A stretch of 64,000 nucleotides of DNA. Origin: Sphingobacterium endophyticum (lineage in GTDB: Bacteria > Bacteroidota > Bacteroidia > Sphingobacteriales > Sphingobacteriaceae). A model generated the notes under the pieces. It was not told the origin of the DNA. It saw only the letters and a list, made by a program, of their open reading frames with translations, and made no database searches. Positions 35,978-45,789 of this stretch are shown here, piece after piece. The translations under genes were made by a program, and so were the position numbers. Where the stretch lies: NCBI RefSeq assembly GCF_009733535.1, contig NZ_SMMI01000010.1, positions 62,001-126,000 on the forward strand. Direction: 5' to 3'. The first letter of the stretch is position 1. Every line of letters starts with the position of its first letter.

Positions 35978-36386
35978 TTTATATGTTATTCTAAATAAAC
36001 TTTTATAAATCCTATTTGTTATTTCGCCAAAAGGAATAAATCTGTTTAAGATTTTGAAAATTTAAATTTGATAAAATATGGTAAAATATGCTTAATTATA
36101 CTGTATATGATACATTTAGTCTCAAGTTTATCAATTTTTAGAACAATTTAGGTAAACATTTATTTTGTATCTTTACGGAGGTATAATTAAAAATGGACAA
36201 AATATGTTTATTATCGGTTGAGATATGTTATATCCAAAAACTACATATTTAGTAACTTCGAATAAAATTTTAAAGAAGTGTGCGTTTAGTTATAAAAGCT
36301 CTGTTAAATGGAGTTTCTCTTCCAAATAGAACAGGTTATGCTGTTGAACTTTACGTATTTTATAAATAAAAATAATATTTGTTATT
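35978..36386 (+). other. Gene-free region upstream of pruA
   Basis: This stretch is very AT-rich. A near-consensus -7 element, TATCTTTA, stands at 36168-36175; it would give pruA a leader of about 200 bases. Two very short ORFs (36193-36252 and 36225-36329, 34 residues at most) fall in that leader, with nothing to show they are translated. A second TAAATTTG is at 36063-36070. I see no tRNA, repeat or recognisable riboswitch. Confidence 0.35.
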
Positions 36387-38021
36387 ATGTTAAAAGGATT
36401 TTTTAATGTTCCTACACCTACAAATGAGCCAGTTTACTCATATGCACCAGGAACAAAAGAAAGAAGTTTGCTGAAAGAAGCTATTGCAGCTGCTAGAGCT
36501 ACTGAATTAGATATCCCAATGTATATCGGTGGTGAAGAAGTTCGTACGAGTAAAAAAGTTAAAATTACTCCTCCACATGACCACAAACATGTGTTAGGTT
36601 ATTTTAATCAAGGTACTAAAGCTAATGTTAAACAAGCTATTGATGCTGCTTTGGCCGCAAAAAATGATTGGGAAAATCTTCCATGGGAGCAACGTGCAGC
36701 AATTTTCTTGAAAGCTGCCGAGTTAATCTCTACAAAATATAGATATAAACTAAATGCCGCAACCATGCTTGGGCAATCTAAAAACCCATATCAAGCGGAA
36801 ATTGACTCTGCATGTGAAATCGCAGATTTTCTTCGTTTCAATGTTAAATACATGAGCGAAATCTATCAACAACAACCTCCAATTAGTCCTAAAAACGTGT
36901 GGAATAGAGTGGAACAACGCCCACTAGAGGGATTTGTTTTTGCCTTGACACCTTTTAATTTCACTGCTATTGCTGGTAACCTGCCAACTAGTGCAGCCAT
37001 GATGGGAAATGTGGTCGTTTGGAAACCTGCTAATACCCAAATTTATTCAGCGAATGTCTTGATGGAAATTTTCCAAGAAGCTGGTGTGCCTGCTGGGGTA
37101 ATAAACTTAGTTTATGTATCTGGTCCCGATGCTGGAGACGTAATCTTCAAACATCCTGATTTTGCTGGTATTCACTTCACAGGTTCAACTGGGGTTTTCC
37201 AGGATATATGGAAAACAATTGGTGAAAATATTCACCTTTATAAAACCTATCCACGAATTGTCGGTGAAACAGGGGGTAAAGATTTTATTCTCGCTCACCC
37301 TTCTGCTAACTTAGAGGTGTTAAATACTGCTTTAGTACGTGGTGCTTTTGAATTCCAAGGTCAGAAATGTTCTGCTGCTTCTCGTGCATATGTTCCTAAA
37401 TCTTTATGGAAAGACTTAAAGAAAATGATGGATCGTGATATCAAATCCTTTAAAATTGGTGGAACTGAAGATTTTAGCAACTTTATTAATGCTGTAATTG
37501 ACGAGAAATCATTCGATAAAATTACTAAATATATTGATAGGGCTAAAAATTCTAAAGACGCTGAAGTGGTAATTGGTGGTGAGTATGATAAATCCAAAGG
37601 GTATTTCATAAACCCTACAGTAATCGTTGCTAAAAAGGCTGACTATGAAACAATGAGTGAAGAACTTTTTGGTCCAGTCTTAACCATATTTGTTTACGAT
37701 GATAAGAAATGGAACGAAACATTGAAGGTTGTAGATACAACATCAATTTATGCTTTAACTGGTTCTATTATTGCTCAAGACCGTTATGCTATCAGCCAGG
37801 CAACTGAAGAATTGAAAAATGCTGCCGGTAATTTCTATATTAATGATAAATGTACTGGTGCCGTTGTTGGTCAACAACCTTTTGGTGGGGCTAGAGGTTC
37901 AGGTACAAATGATAAGGCAGGTTCAATGATTAATCTTTTGCGATGGGTTTCTCCTAGAACAATCAAAGAGACATTCAACCCTGATGTTGATTATCGATAC
38001 CCATTCTTGTCTGAAGAATAA
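36387..38021 (+). CDS. pruA: L-glutamate gamma-semialdehyde dehydrogenase (P5C dehydrogenase)
   Basis: Oxidises glutamate semialdehyde (from 1-pyrroline-5-carboxylate) to glutamate with NAD, the last step of proline breakdown. The 544-residue aldehyde dehydrogenase has VAFALTPFNFTAI-like FVFALTPFNFTAIAGNLP, FTGSTGVFQDIWK, the general-base region GETGGKDF and the catalytic C328 in FQGQKC328SAAS. The length is that of the single-function PruA, not the bifunctional PutA. It also bears on arginine metabolism, since ProC in arginine locus 1 uses the same intermediate. putA is not adjacent. Confidence 0.94.
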   Translation: MLKGFFNVPTPTNEPVYSYAPGTKERSLLKEAIAAARATELDIPMYIGGEEVRTSKKVKITPPHDHKHVLGYFNQGTKANVKQAIDAALAAKNDWENLPWEQRAAIFLKAAELISTKYRYKLNAATMLGQSKNPYQAEIDSACEIADFLRFNVKYMSEIYQQQPPISPKNVWNRVEQRPLEGFVFALTPFNFTAIAGNLPTSAAMMGNVVVWKPANTQIYSANVLMEIFQEAGVPAGVINLVYVSGPDAGDVIFKHPDFAGIHFTGSTGVFQDIWKTIGENIHLYKTYPRIVGETGGKDFILAHPSANLEVLNTALVRGAFEFQGQKCSAASRAYVPKSLWKDLKKMMDRDIKSFKIGGTEDFSNFINAVIDEKSFDKITKYIDRAKNSKDAEVVIGGEYDKSKGYFINPTVIVAKKADYETMSEELFGPVLTIFVYDDKKWNETLKVVDTTSIYALTGSIIAQDRYAISQATEELKNAAGNFYINDKCTGAVVGQQPFGGARGSGTNDKAGSMINLLRWVSPRTIKETFNPDVDYRYPFLSEE

Positions 38022-38057
38022 TTCTTTATTGAATTAAATAATCTTTAATAATTGTAT

Positions 38058-38087
38058 AAGGCATTCCGATTTTGGAATGCCTTTTTT
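38058..38087 (+). terminator. Intrinsic terminator of pruA
   Basis: AAGGCATTCC (38058-38067) pairs perfectly with GGAATGCCTT (38074-38083) across GATTTT and is followed by T residues. The gap to 38270 shows nothing further. Confidence 0.92.
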
Positions 38088-38270
38088 CATTCCTGATTTA
38101 TTCAAGTAATAGGTGGATTAAATATTTATTATTGATTTGCATGAATATGGTGGCATTCAAATAAATCGACTAGTTTTTTTATTAAATTACAAGAAGAAAT
38201 ATCGAAACTTTATATTTTTTATGTAACGTTCTTCAATCTCTGCTAACTAACCTCTTAAAGCTGATAAATT

Positions 38271-39752
38271 ATGTTTAAAAGATTATTTATACTAGAATGG
38301 AATTCTTTCTTTAGATCCGCTGATTTAGGAAAAGGAATTGCTGTTAAAATATTACTTGGTTTCTTGGGACTATATTTTCTAGTCTCTTTTATGACTTTGG
38401 GATTTTCCCTTCATTTCCTATTAAAGGAGCTCTATCCCAATGATGAACCCATCTTTTTGGTAAATAAATTTTTGCTAATCTGGTTTTGTGTAAGTTTTTT
38501 TATTCGGGTTATGTTTCAGAAAATTCCTCTTTTGAACATTAAACCCTTACTCATTCAAAATATTAATAGATCTTCAATTGTTCATTATACCTTAATGAAA
38601 ACAATTTATTCTTTTAGTAATTGGTTGTTAATTGCTGTTATGATCCCTTACGTTATTATAACCTCTAGGATTACAGATTTCAGTAATACTCAACTCTTGG
38701 GCTGGTTTGTTGCTGTATTAGGTACTGAATATATTATCAATTTTTATAACCTCTATATTCAAAAAAATTTCAGCACTTCTTTAATAAAAATCTTACCATT
38801 TCTGATTCTCGTCATCGTATTATTTTGTTTAGATTATTTTAATATATTCTCTGTAACTGATCTATTTGGTTCATTTTATGATCTTGTGTTAAATAATCCA
38901 TTACTATGTTTAGTACCCATTTTAATTGTAGCATTTAGTTACTTGCTTCTCTTCAATGATATAAAAAGAAACATGTATCTAGATGCCTATTTGCAAGATG
39001 AAAGAAGTGAATTTAAAGAATATAACCTTTCTTGGACAAACCGCTTTGGTGAATTAGCTCCATTTTTACAATTGGATTTAAGGTTATTGTGGCGAGCAAA
39101 AAGGGCGAGAAATACAATTATTGTTTGTCTGTTATTTTTAGCGTATGGTCTCTTCTTTTATCCAAATCCTGAATTCAAGGATTCGTCTATGCTGGTGTTT
39201 GTAGGAATATTTATTTCGGGTATTTTCATTATTAATTTTGGTCAATTTGTTCCAGCATGGGATAGTAGTTATTATTCAATGTTGATGACTCAGAATATGC
39301 CAATAAAATTATACTTAGAATCTAAGGCAACTCTAATGGCAATTTCAGTTGGTATTCTTACAATTTTAAGTACAGGATACCTTTATTTTGGATGGGAAAT
39401 CTTATGGATAAATATTTCTTGTGCAATTTATAACCTTGGTGTAAATATTCCTTTAATACTTTTGTTTGGTGCTATGAACAAAAAGAGGATCGACCTAGAT
39501 AATGGGAATTACTTTAATTATCAGGGCGTAGGTGCTGCCCAATGGTTAGTTGGAATTCCTCTTCTAATCATTCCAATTATTATTTGGGTAATTTTTAATT
39601 TTATTGCTGGAATGAATGTGGCCAATATCGTCCTAATCTTATTAGGTATGATTGGTTTGGCATTCCGAAACCACTTGTTAAATTGGATAGCAAATAAATA
39701 CATCATTAAAAAATATTCGATGTTAGCGGGATTTAAAGAGGTGAATAATTAG
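38271..39752 (+). CDS. ABC-2-like membrane permease (DUF5687-type)
   Basis: A 493-residue polytopic membrane protein with about 11-12 hydrophobic segments. The N-terminus (MFKRLFILEWNSFFRS) and overall layout resemble the DUF5687 proteins of Bacteroidota that pair with an ABC ATPase. It contains soluble loops around residues 235-275 (DAYLQDERSEFKEYNLSW). The ATPase gene starts 24 bases later, so they form a two-gene ABC transporter, probably an exporter of unknown substrate. Confidence 0.83.
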   Translation: MFKRLFILEWNSFFRSADLGKGIAVKILLGFLGLYFLVSFMTLGFSLHFLLKELYPNDEPIFLVNKFLLIWFCVSFFIRVMFQKIPLLNIKPLLIQNINRSSIVHYTLMKTIYSFSNWLLIAVMIPYVIITSRITDFSNTQLLGWFVAVLGTEYIINFYNLYIQKNFSTSLIKILPFLILVIVLFCLDYFNIFSVTDLFGSFYDLVLNNPLLCLVPILIVAFSYLLLFNDIKRNMYLDAYLQDERSEFKEYNLSWTNRFGELAPFLQLDLRLLWRAKRARNTIIVCLLFLAYGLFFYPNPEFKDSSMLVFVGIFISGIFIINFGQFVPAWDSSYYSMLMTQNMPIKLYLESKATLMAISVGILTILSTGYLYFGWEILWINISCAIYNLGVNIPLILLFGAMNKKRIDLDNGNYFNYQGVGAAQWLVGIPLLIIPIIIWVIFNFIAGMNVANIVLILLGMIGLAFRNHLLNWIANKYIIKKYSMLAGFKEVNN

Positions 39753-39776
39753 TAAAATCAAAAATCGAAATTAATC

Positions 39777-40475
39777 ATGATTCAAATACAGAATTTAAGT
39801 AAGAGTTATAATGGAATTCAGGTGTTAAATATTCCTGAACTTAGAATTCAAAAAGGTGAAAGTGTTGGACTTGTTGGAAACAACGGCGCAGGTAAAACGA
39901 CTTTATTTAGCTTAATATTAGACTTAATACAACCTGATTCCGGCAATGTGGCATTAGGGGGTATTCTAGTTCATGGTCACGATGAGTGGAAGAAATTTAC
40001 TGCAGCTTTTGTTGATGAAAGTTTTTTAATAGGGTATTTGAGTCCTGAAGAATATTTTTATTTTTTGGGGGAATTAAGGGGTATGAACAAAGTTGATGTT
40101 GATGCGGTTGTGGCTGAATATAAAGAGTTTTTTAATGATGAAGTATTAAACCGCAAAGTGTATATTCGAGATTTGTCGAAAGGTAACCAAAAGAAAGTTG
40201 GAATTGTTGGAGCACTTATAGGTAATCCAGAGTTGATCATTTTGGATGAACCTTTCGCTAATTTAGACCCTAGTACCCAATTTAGGTTGAAGAATTTAAT
40301 TAATAATCTTAAAGAGAAAAAGGAAATAACATTGCTTATTTCAAGCCATGATCTTTCCCATACTGTTGAAACTGCTGATCGTATCATTGCCCTGAATAAA
40401 GGGATCATCGTCAAGGACTCTATTAAAACGCAAGAGACCTTGGCCGAGTTAAATTCTTTTTTCGCAGTTGAATAG
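39777..40475 (+). CDS. ABC transporter ATP-binding protein
   Basis: A 232-residue ATPase. Walker A is GLVGNNGAGKTT (about 33-44), the signature is DLSKGNQKKVG, Walker B is ELIILDEPFANLDP and the switch histidine is in ISSHD. The signature begins LSKGN instead of LSGGQ, which is common in ABC-2-type exporters. It pairs with the permease 24 bases upstream and ends at a shared terminator. Confidence 0.92.
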   Translation: MIQIQNLSKSYNGIQVLNIPELRIQKGESVGLVGNNGAGKTTLFSLILDLIQPDSGNVALGGILVHGHDEWKKFTAAFVDESFLIGYLSPEEYFYFLGELRGMNKVDVDAVVAEYKEFFNDEVLNRKVYIRDLSKGNQKKVGIVGALIGNPELIILDEPFANLDPSTQFRLKNLINNLKEKKEITLLISSHDLSHTVETADRIIALNKGIIVKDSIKTQETLAELNSFFAVE

Positions 40476-40491
40476 CTAATCAAAATATGAT

Positions 40492-40530
40492 AAAAAAATT
40501 TCCCTCTAATTGTAGAGTGGAATTTTTTTT
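40492..40530. terminator. Bidirectional terminator after the ABC ATPase
   Basis: An A-rich left arm and a T-rich right arm flank CTCTA/TAGAG plus TTCC/GGAA pairing with a small internal mismatch (40492-40530). It lies between the ABC ATPase gene and the convergent phosphoesterase gene and can serve both. Confidence 0.75.
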
Positions 40531-40554
40531 ATTAATTACTTTCGATTGACGGGA

Positions 40555-41739
40555 TTATCCTTTTGTGAACCTGTTAATTGTACTTCCATCGTCCAGATTT
40601 AATGAGACTAGTAAACTCTTCCCCTGAGCTGATATATCAACAAATGTTCTATTTCCAGCTTTTGGACCTCCTCCAATTATTACATAGTAATTGTGGTTAT
40701 TGTCTGGCGGATGAAAACTATATTGATGTGTGTGACCGGATATAACGGCATCCACTTTGTGATTGTTTAATAATTCATGGAAACACTCATGGTTATGTTT
40801 CGTTCCATGCCAATCATCTGAATGATGAAATGGAATGTGGGTTACAACTAATGTATGTTTTGCTTCTTTTCTTTCTTTTGATTGTAATACTTTAGCTAAC
40901 CATGCCTTTTGCTCAAGCCTATAATTATCATAATCCACAGTCCCTCCATACACCTCATGGTCATCTGGCTTGTCTTCTCCACTATCTAGGACGATCCAAA
41001 ATATAGGTCCCATTTTAAATGCCTGATAAAATTTGTTCTCTGGATAATCAAAATATTTTTTATAATCCCTGGCAAAACTTCCTCTAGTTTCATGATTTCC
41101 ACGAACCATAATAAACGGAGTCTCACTAGCAAATTTATTCCCAATTGGTGTTAGTAGTTTCTCTGTCAAATCATTTTGATTGCTTACATAATGAAAGGAA
41201 TCCCCATTTAGAAAAACTAAATCTTTTTTAGGAAGCTTACTCTTATCATAAAGATATGCATAGCTGTCCTTTGCCTCGTGAATATCATTTAATATTAAAA
41301 CATTGATGTTTTCTTGTTTTGATTGAGGAAGATTTATATCTGTAGGATTAGATTGTATGGTCTCCCCGTATTCTATTTTATAAGGATCGAATTTTTTGAT
41401 TTTCTTGGCTACAACCCGATATTTTAAAGACTTGGAATTCGTGTTAATCTTAAACTTGAATAATTCTGCATTCGCATTTCGCATACCGTCTTCTACTTGA
41501 TAAATTGTTTTTAAGACTTGGTTATTGCTATCTAACAGTTCTACCCAAGCGAGACAGGGTTTGGTAAAAACTGAACAAATGCTAATTGATTCCTCTTTAA
41601 GATTTTGGAGATATGGGGGGCAGGCAAATGTAAATGCAGTATCCTGCTTCGTAATTATCTTCTCAGCATAAACTGGCGTACTTGCTCCTATGCTGATCAA
41701 GCCAAGACTCTTTAGGAAATTTCTTCTATTGAAGCTCAT
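40555..41739 (-). CDS. Exported calcineurin-like metallophosphoesterase
   Basis: A 394-residue phosphoesterase with a twin-arginine signal (MSFNRRNFLKSLGLISIGAS). An N-terminal beta-domain (about 28-130) resembles the Fn3-like domain of purple acid phosphatases. The two-metal site is spelled out by ILNDIHE, LNGDSFHY, VRGNHETRG, VTHIPFHHSDDW and SGHTHQYSF. The combination suggests a periplasmic phosphatase or phosphodiesterase; the substrate is unknown. It is transcribed alone, convergent with the ABC exporter. Confidence 0.9.
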   Translation of the reverse strand: MSFNRRNFLKSLGLISIGASTPVYAEKIITKQDTAFTFACPPYLQNLKEESISICSVFTKPCLAWVELLDSNNQVLKTIYQVEDGMRNANAELFKFKINTNSKSLKYRVVAKKIKKFDPYKIEYGETIQSNPTDINLPQSKQENINVLILNDIHEAKDSYAYLYDKSKLPKKDLVFLNGDSFHYVSNQNDLTEKLLTPIGNKFASETPFIMVRGNHETRGSFARDYKKYFDYPENKFYQAFKMGPIFWIVLDSGEDKPDDHEVYGGTVDYDNYRLEQKAWLAKVLQSKERKEAKHTLVVTHIPFHHSDDWHGTKHNHECFHELLNNHKVDAVISGHTHQYSFHPPDNNHNYYVIIGGGPKAGNRTFVDISAQGKSLLVSLNLDDGSTINRFTKG

Positions 41740-41778
41740 AGTTCATTTCGGTTAGATTGTATGAATATGTAAATTTAT

Positions 41779-41812
41779 AAAAAAACAGCAACTAAAAATT
41801 AGCTGCTGTTCT
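41779..41812 (-). terminator. Terminator of recA
   Basis: AACAGCAACTAA (41784-41795) and TTAGCTGCTGTT (41799-41810) pair with one mismatch and, on the minus strand, run into T residues. It lies about 57 bases after the recA stop. Confidence 0.85.
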
Positions 41813-41866
41813 ATATTAACTCCTTAATTTTGAAACCTAGCGGAGTCCTTGTAAAAAATGTTCCTA

Positions 41867-42892
41867 TTAATCTTCTTCCTTGATAGCAACTTGATCCAGA
41901 TCTTGTCCAGTTACTTCTGCTCTAATCTTTGCTTCTAGCTCATCCATCAAATCTGGGTTGTCTAACAATAATGTTTTTACGGCGTCTCGACCTTGACCCA
42001 ATTTCGTGTCTCCATAACTAAACCAAGAGCCTGATTTTTTAACAATTCCGTATTCAACCCCTAAGTCAATGATTTCACCAACTTTGGAAATTCCTTCACC
42101 AAACATAATGTCAAATTCAGCAATTCGGAAGGGTGGTGCTACTTTGTTCTTAACGATTTTTACTTTTACACGGTTACCAGCAACTTCGTCTGAATCTTTA
42201 ATTTGAGAGGTGCGGCGAATATCTAAACGTACTGAAGCATAAAATTTTAATGCATTACCACCAGTTGTAGTTTCTGGATTTCCAAACATAACACCAATTT
42301 TTTCGCGTAATTGGTTAATGAAAATACAACAACAGTTAGTCTTTGAAATTGTACCGGTTAATTTACGTAATGCTTGAGACATCAATCTGGCCTGTAAACC
42401 CATTTTTGACTCTCCCATTTCTCCTTCAATCTCTCCTTTTGGAACCAAAGCTGCCACTGAGTCAATCACAATAACATCGATCGCTCCTGAACGGATTAAA
42501 TTATCAGCAATTTCTAAAGCTTGCTCTCCATTATCAGGTTGCGATATTAATAAATTCTCAATGTCAACACCTAATTTTTGAGCATAATATTTATCAAAAG
42601 CGTGCTCAGCATCAATGATTGCTGCAATGCCACCTTTCTTCTGTGCTTCTGCTACAATATGAGTGGCTAACGTAGTTTTACCTGATGATTCTGGACCATA
42701 AATCTCAATGATACGGCCCTTGGGAACTCCACCAATACCTAATGCTATATCTAAACCTAAAGATCCAGTCGAAATCGATTCAATTGGTTCTACCGCAGTA
42801 TCACCTAATTTCATGATCGTTCCTTTACCGTAATTCTTTTCTAGTTTATCTAAGGTAAGCTGTAAGGCTTTTAATTTATCTGAGTTGCTCAT
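41867..42892 (-). CDS. recA: Recombinase RecA
   Basis: Strand-exchange recombinase and SOS coprotease. The 341-residue protein has Walker [10 protein letters not shown] (66-74), the IDAEHAFD catalytic glutamate region, [13 protein letters not shown], loop L1 [20 protein letters not shown] and loop L2 ([20 protein letters not shown]). The acidic C-terminal tail ([12 protein letters not shown]) is short. I see no convincing LexA box upstream, only AT-rich sequence with a near -7 element TAGATTTC on the minus strand. nth lies upstream on the same strand. Confidence 0.97.
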   Translation of the reverse strand: MSNSDKLKALQLTLDKLEKNYGKGTIMKLGDTAVEPIESISTGSLGLDIALGIGGVPKGRIIEIYGPESSGKTTLATHIVAEAQKKGGIAAIIDAEHAFDKYYAQKLGVDIENLLISQPDNGEQALEIADNLIRSGAIDVIVIDSVAALVPKGEIEGEMGESKMGLQARLMSQALRKLTGTISKTNCCCIFINQLREKIGVMFGNPETTTGGNALKFYASVRLDIRRTSQIKDSDEVAGNRVKVKIVKNKVAPPFRIAEFDIMFGEGISKVGEIIDLGVEYGIVKKSGSWFSYGDTKLGQGRDAVKTLLLDNPDLMDELEAKIRAEVTGQDLDQVAIKEED

Positions 42893-43032
42893 ATTTTTAG
42901 TATATTGTTGTCAAAAATAATTTTTATTATTGAAATCTACAAATAAAATGCTAAAAAAATTAGTTAATATTTTTTCATCCCTAAAATAAGTAGATTTATT
43001 CGCATATCTAATAATTTGATAATAAGGAATAG

Positions 43033-43695
43033 TTAATCTTTTTCTATGTGTTTTGCTTTATATGTTTTTTCAAAATATTTACAGAAATAGGTAATTGGAC
43101 AAATATCACATTTAGGGCTTCTTGCTAAACAAATATATCGTCCATGTAATATAAGCCAGTGGTGGGCTATTGCAATTGTATCTTTTGGTAAGTGTTTTAC
43201 TAATTGTTTTTCAGATGCTAATACTGTGCTTGCTCGATTAGTTAATCCTATTCTGTTGGCAACTCTAAAAACATGGGTGTCAACTGCCATCGCGGGTTGA
43301 TGATAAACTACAGATGAAATAACATTTGCTGTTTTTCTTCCAACTCCTGGTAACTTGACTAAATCTTCAATTTTTTCTGGTATTTCTCCGTTGAAATCGA
43401 TTAAGAGTTTTTTTGCCATTCCAACCAGATGTTTGGATTTATTGTTGGGATAGCTCACCGAACGGATATAACTGAATACTTCCTCCGGGCTACTTTCTGC
43501 CAATGATTCAGGATCCGGATATCTTTCAAATAGGGCAGGGGTGATCTGATTAATCCTTTTGTCCGTGCATTGCGCTGAAAGTATTACCGCAATTAATAAT
43601 TCAAATGGATTGCTATAATTGAGCTCAGTTTGAGCCTCTGGATTGTGGGTAGAAAAATACTCAACAAAAGCTTTGTAACGTTCCTTTATAAGCAT
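43033..43695 (-). CDS. nth: Endonuclease III
   Basis: A base-excision glycosylase/AP lyase for oxidised pyrimidines. The 220-residue protein has the helix-hairpin-helix LPGVGRK121TANVI with catalytic K121, the catalytic aspartate D139 (AVD139THVFRV), and the [4Fe-4S] cysteines C189-x6-C196-x2-C199-x5-C205. It starts at the ATG at 43695; two codons upstream the open frame begins at a TTG. It is on the same strand as recA, 140 bases away, a DNA-repair neighbourhood. Confidence 0.95.
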   Translation of the reverse strand: MLIKERYKAFVEYFSTHNPEAQTELNYSNPFELLIAVILSAQCTDKRINQITPALFERYPDPESLAESSPEEVFSYIRSVSYPNNKSKHLVGMAKKLLIDFNGEIPEKIEDLVKLPGVGRKTANVISSVVYHQPAMAVDTHVFRVANRIGLTNRASTVLASEKQLVKHLPKDTIAIAHHWLILHGRYICLARSPKCDICPITYFCKYFEKTYKAKHIEKD

Positions 43696-43741
43696 AAACA
43701 AAGATAATAATAATTCTAGCTTACTATTAATGCTTATAAGG

Positions 43742-43781
43742 TTAAAAGCAACGAAGCCATTCTGTCTTAGAATGGCTTCGT
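43742..43781 (-). terminator. Terminator of the small gene upstream of nth
   Basis: A perfect 13-bp stem, ACGAAGCCATTCT (43751-43763) with AGAATGGCTTCGT (43769-43781), has a 5-base loop. Its minus-strand tail reads TGCTTTTAACC, a short T-run. Confidence 0.8.
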
Positions 43782-43782
43782 A

Positions 43783-43980
43783 TTATAAGTTACGAAATGT
43801 CTTTGAATAATTGAGGATGTTTTCGATTGTCCTATCTTCTGGATCTTTAGACAATTGTTGTATGCAACTTTTTATTTTTTCCTCGAATGATACTTCAAGA
43901 TTGTTGTCTTGAATTATACCTGAAAGTTGACCTTCGTAATTTACTTCTTTAATTTTAGTAGAATTTTCAACCATAAGCAT
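43783..43980 (-). CDS. Small hypothetical protein (65 aa)
   Basis: A 65-residue soluble protein with mixed charge. The C-terminal half (ILNYSKTFRNL, CIQQLSKDPEDRTIENI) is predicted helical by eye. There is no signal peptide, membrane segment or motif that I recognise. It is a free-standing gene with its own strong terminator two bases after its stop, which supports it being real. Two ATGs lie close together at its start (43980 and 43974). Confidence 0.6.
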   Translation of the reverse strand: MLMVENSTKIKEVNYEGQLSGIIQDNNLEVSFEEKIKSCIQQLSKDPEDRTIENILNYSKTFRNL

Positions 43981-44039
43981 CTTGTTTTCTTATCTAAACG
44001 CAAGATACTAAGCATTATTGTGAAAAATTTAACATTTTT

Positions 44040-45662
44040 TTACTTTTTTTGAGAAACAATTTTATTAGCTTCTTCAATTGCCTTATAAGCATTCACAATA
44101 CCACCGCTAACGCTGATTTCATCAAGGTAAACGCGTTTGGTTCCACCATCTTTTTTCACTTTTACTTTCTGGTCTACTTTTGTGACGCTCTTCATAATAA
44201 CATCTTTTACCTGCTCAGCACTTAAGCTTGGATAATATGCACGAATCATTGCTGCTAATCCAGAGACAACTGGCGCAGCCATACTAGTCCCTTGGTTTTC
44301 TTTATACTTTGATTCTGGAATCGTCGAATTAATTTTTACTCCAGGTGCGAAAACGTCTACACTACGGTAACCATAGTTCGAAAATTCTGCCAATAATTCT
44401 GAATCTGATTTTAATCCTGTGGCACCTACTGTTATCCAATTTCTTGCCTCACCAATTACAGCATCTAAACTGTCTGTGAAATATTTGGTAGGAAAGTTCT
44501 TTTCAATGTCATTATCTTGAGAATCATTACCTGCTGCGTGTACCAATAATACATCCTTTGATTCTGCATATTTAATCGCATCATCAACAGCCTTTTTATT
44601 GTGTGCATAACCTTTTCCAAAACTCATATTGATCACTTTAGCTCCATTATCAACTGCATAACGGATCCCATTAGCAACATCTTTGTCTCGTTCATCCCCA
44701 TTTGGAACTAAACGAACGGCCATGATCTGAACATTATCTGCAACTCCATTTACACCTAAGTCATTGTTACGTTTTGCAGCAATAATTCCTGCAACATGGG
44801 TTCCATGTTCCGCATCCGGACCTTTAACATCATTGTTTCCATAATATTTTTCGGTAACATCTTCATAGTTGTCACCTACAATACCCCTAGGATCAAACTC
44901 CTTGTTCAAATGGAAATCTGCCTGATCAGTGAAATATTTTACTGCATCCTGAATGTCAGTGTAGAATTTATCAAACGAACCATTGTCTAACTCCTTTTTT
45001 GCAATTCGAATTGCCATTTTTTGACGATCACCTGTCGTTTGGAAAGCTTCTAAATCTGCCTTGTTGATGTCCTTGGGCTCTTTGCCAATCTTCTTTATGA
45101 TGCTATCGATCTCCGTTTTTAGTCCACCATAATTTACTTTCCCGAAAGAAGCCTCATCCATTTTGGACGTGTAATCTGTAATCATTTTTTGATAGGCTAC
45201 AAACTCTCTTCTTTCCTTTTCTGATAGGGGAGTACTCGGAAGTACGGAAATATATTTTGGCTCATAAATCCGAATTTGACGCGTTACTTCTAGATTATCT
45301 TGGTCTACATTCTTACCATCTTTTCCGCCAATAAAGTTCCATCCATGAACATCATCGATATAGCCATTGCCATCATCATCTTTTCCATTGCCAGGGATTT
45401 CTTTTGGATTCGTCCAAAGAACATCTTTTAGATCTTCGTGTTGAACATCTACTCCTCCATCAAGAACTGCAACGATTACAGGAGATGCTTTTTTACCCTT
45501 CAATAATTCTTGGGCTTTCTCAGTACTGATTCCCATGTAGCCATCTTTTTGGAAATCTAAATTGTACCAGTTTGCAGCTGGAGTAGTTTTATCTTGGCTG
45601 AAACCAAGTGTGGGAAGTATTCCTAAAGCTAAATAACACAGAAATTTATTTGTTCCTATCAT
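44040..45662 (-). CDS. Secreted subtilisin-like serine protease (S8)
   Basis: A 540-residue exported protease. It has a signal peptide (about 1-22, LPTLGFSQ) and the catalytic triad D68 (AVLD68GGVDVQHEDL), H289 (EHGTH289VAGI) and S460 (GTS460MAAPV). Between D and H is a long insertion (about 75-270), typical of the large Bacteroidota S8 proteases. No C-terminal sorting domain is seen. It probably acts in the periplasm or outside the cell on proteins, and lies divergent from an S9 peptidase gene. Confidence 0.92.
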   Translation of the reverse strand: MIGTNKFLCYLALGILPTLGFSQDKTTPAANWYNLDFQKDGYMGISTEKAQELLKGKKASPVIVAVLDGGVDVQHEDLKDVLWTNPKEIPGNGKDDDGNGYIDDVHGWNFIGGKDGKNVDQDNLEVTRQIRIYEPKYISVLPSTPLSEKERREFVAYQKMITDYTSKMDEASFGKVNYGGLKTEIDSIIKKIGKEPKDINKADLEAFQTTGDRQKMAIRIAKKELDNGSFDKFYTDIQDAVKYFTDQADFHLNKEFDPRGIVGDNYEDVTEKYYGNNDVKGPDAEHGTHVAGIIAAKRNNDLGVNGVADNVQIMAVRLVPNGDERDKDVANGIRYAVDNGAKVINMSFGKGYAHNKKAVDDAIKYAESKDVLLVHAAGNDSQDNDIEKNFPTKYFTDSLDAVIGEARNWITVGATGLKSDSELLAEFSNYGYRSVDVFAPGVKINSTIPESKYKENQGTSMAAPVVSGLAAMIRAYYPSLSAEQVKDVIMKSVTKVDQKVKVKKDGGTKRVYLDEISVSGGIVNAYKAIEEANKIVSQKK

Positions 45663-45789
45663 ATTTTTAAAGATTATAATTCGACAAATTTAATGAATCA
45701 AATAAGATGCTTTTGTTAATTAATCTAAAATCATTAATAAATTGTCTTATTTTTAAATATTCTTTAACCAAATTAATTAATTTAAATAT

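Noticed and set aside
36193-36329. Two very short ORFs upstream of pruA (up to 34 residues).
   Set aside because: They have no repeats, codon bias or arginine/proline runs that would mark leader peptides, unlike the ORF at 48505. In such AT-rich DNA they are expected by chance.
42893-43032. A LexA/SOS box upstream of recA.
   Set aside because: The region is AT-rich with only near -7 matches. No palindromic box of a known type was found.
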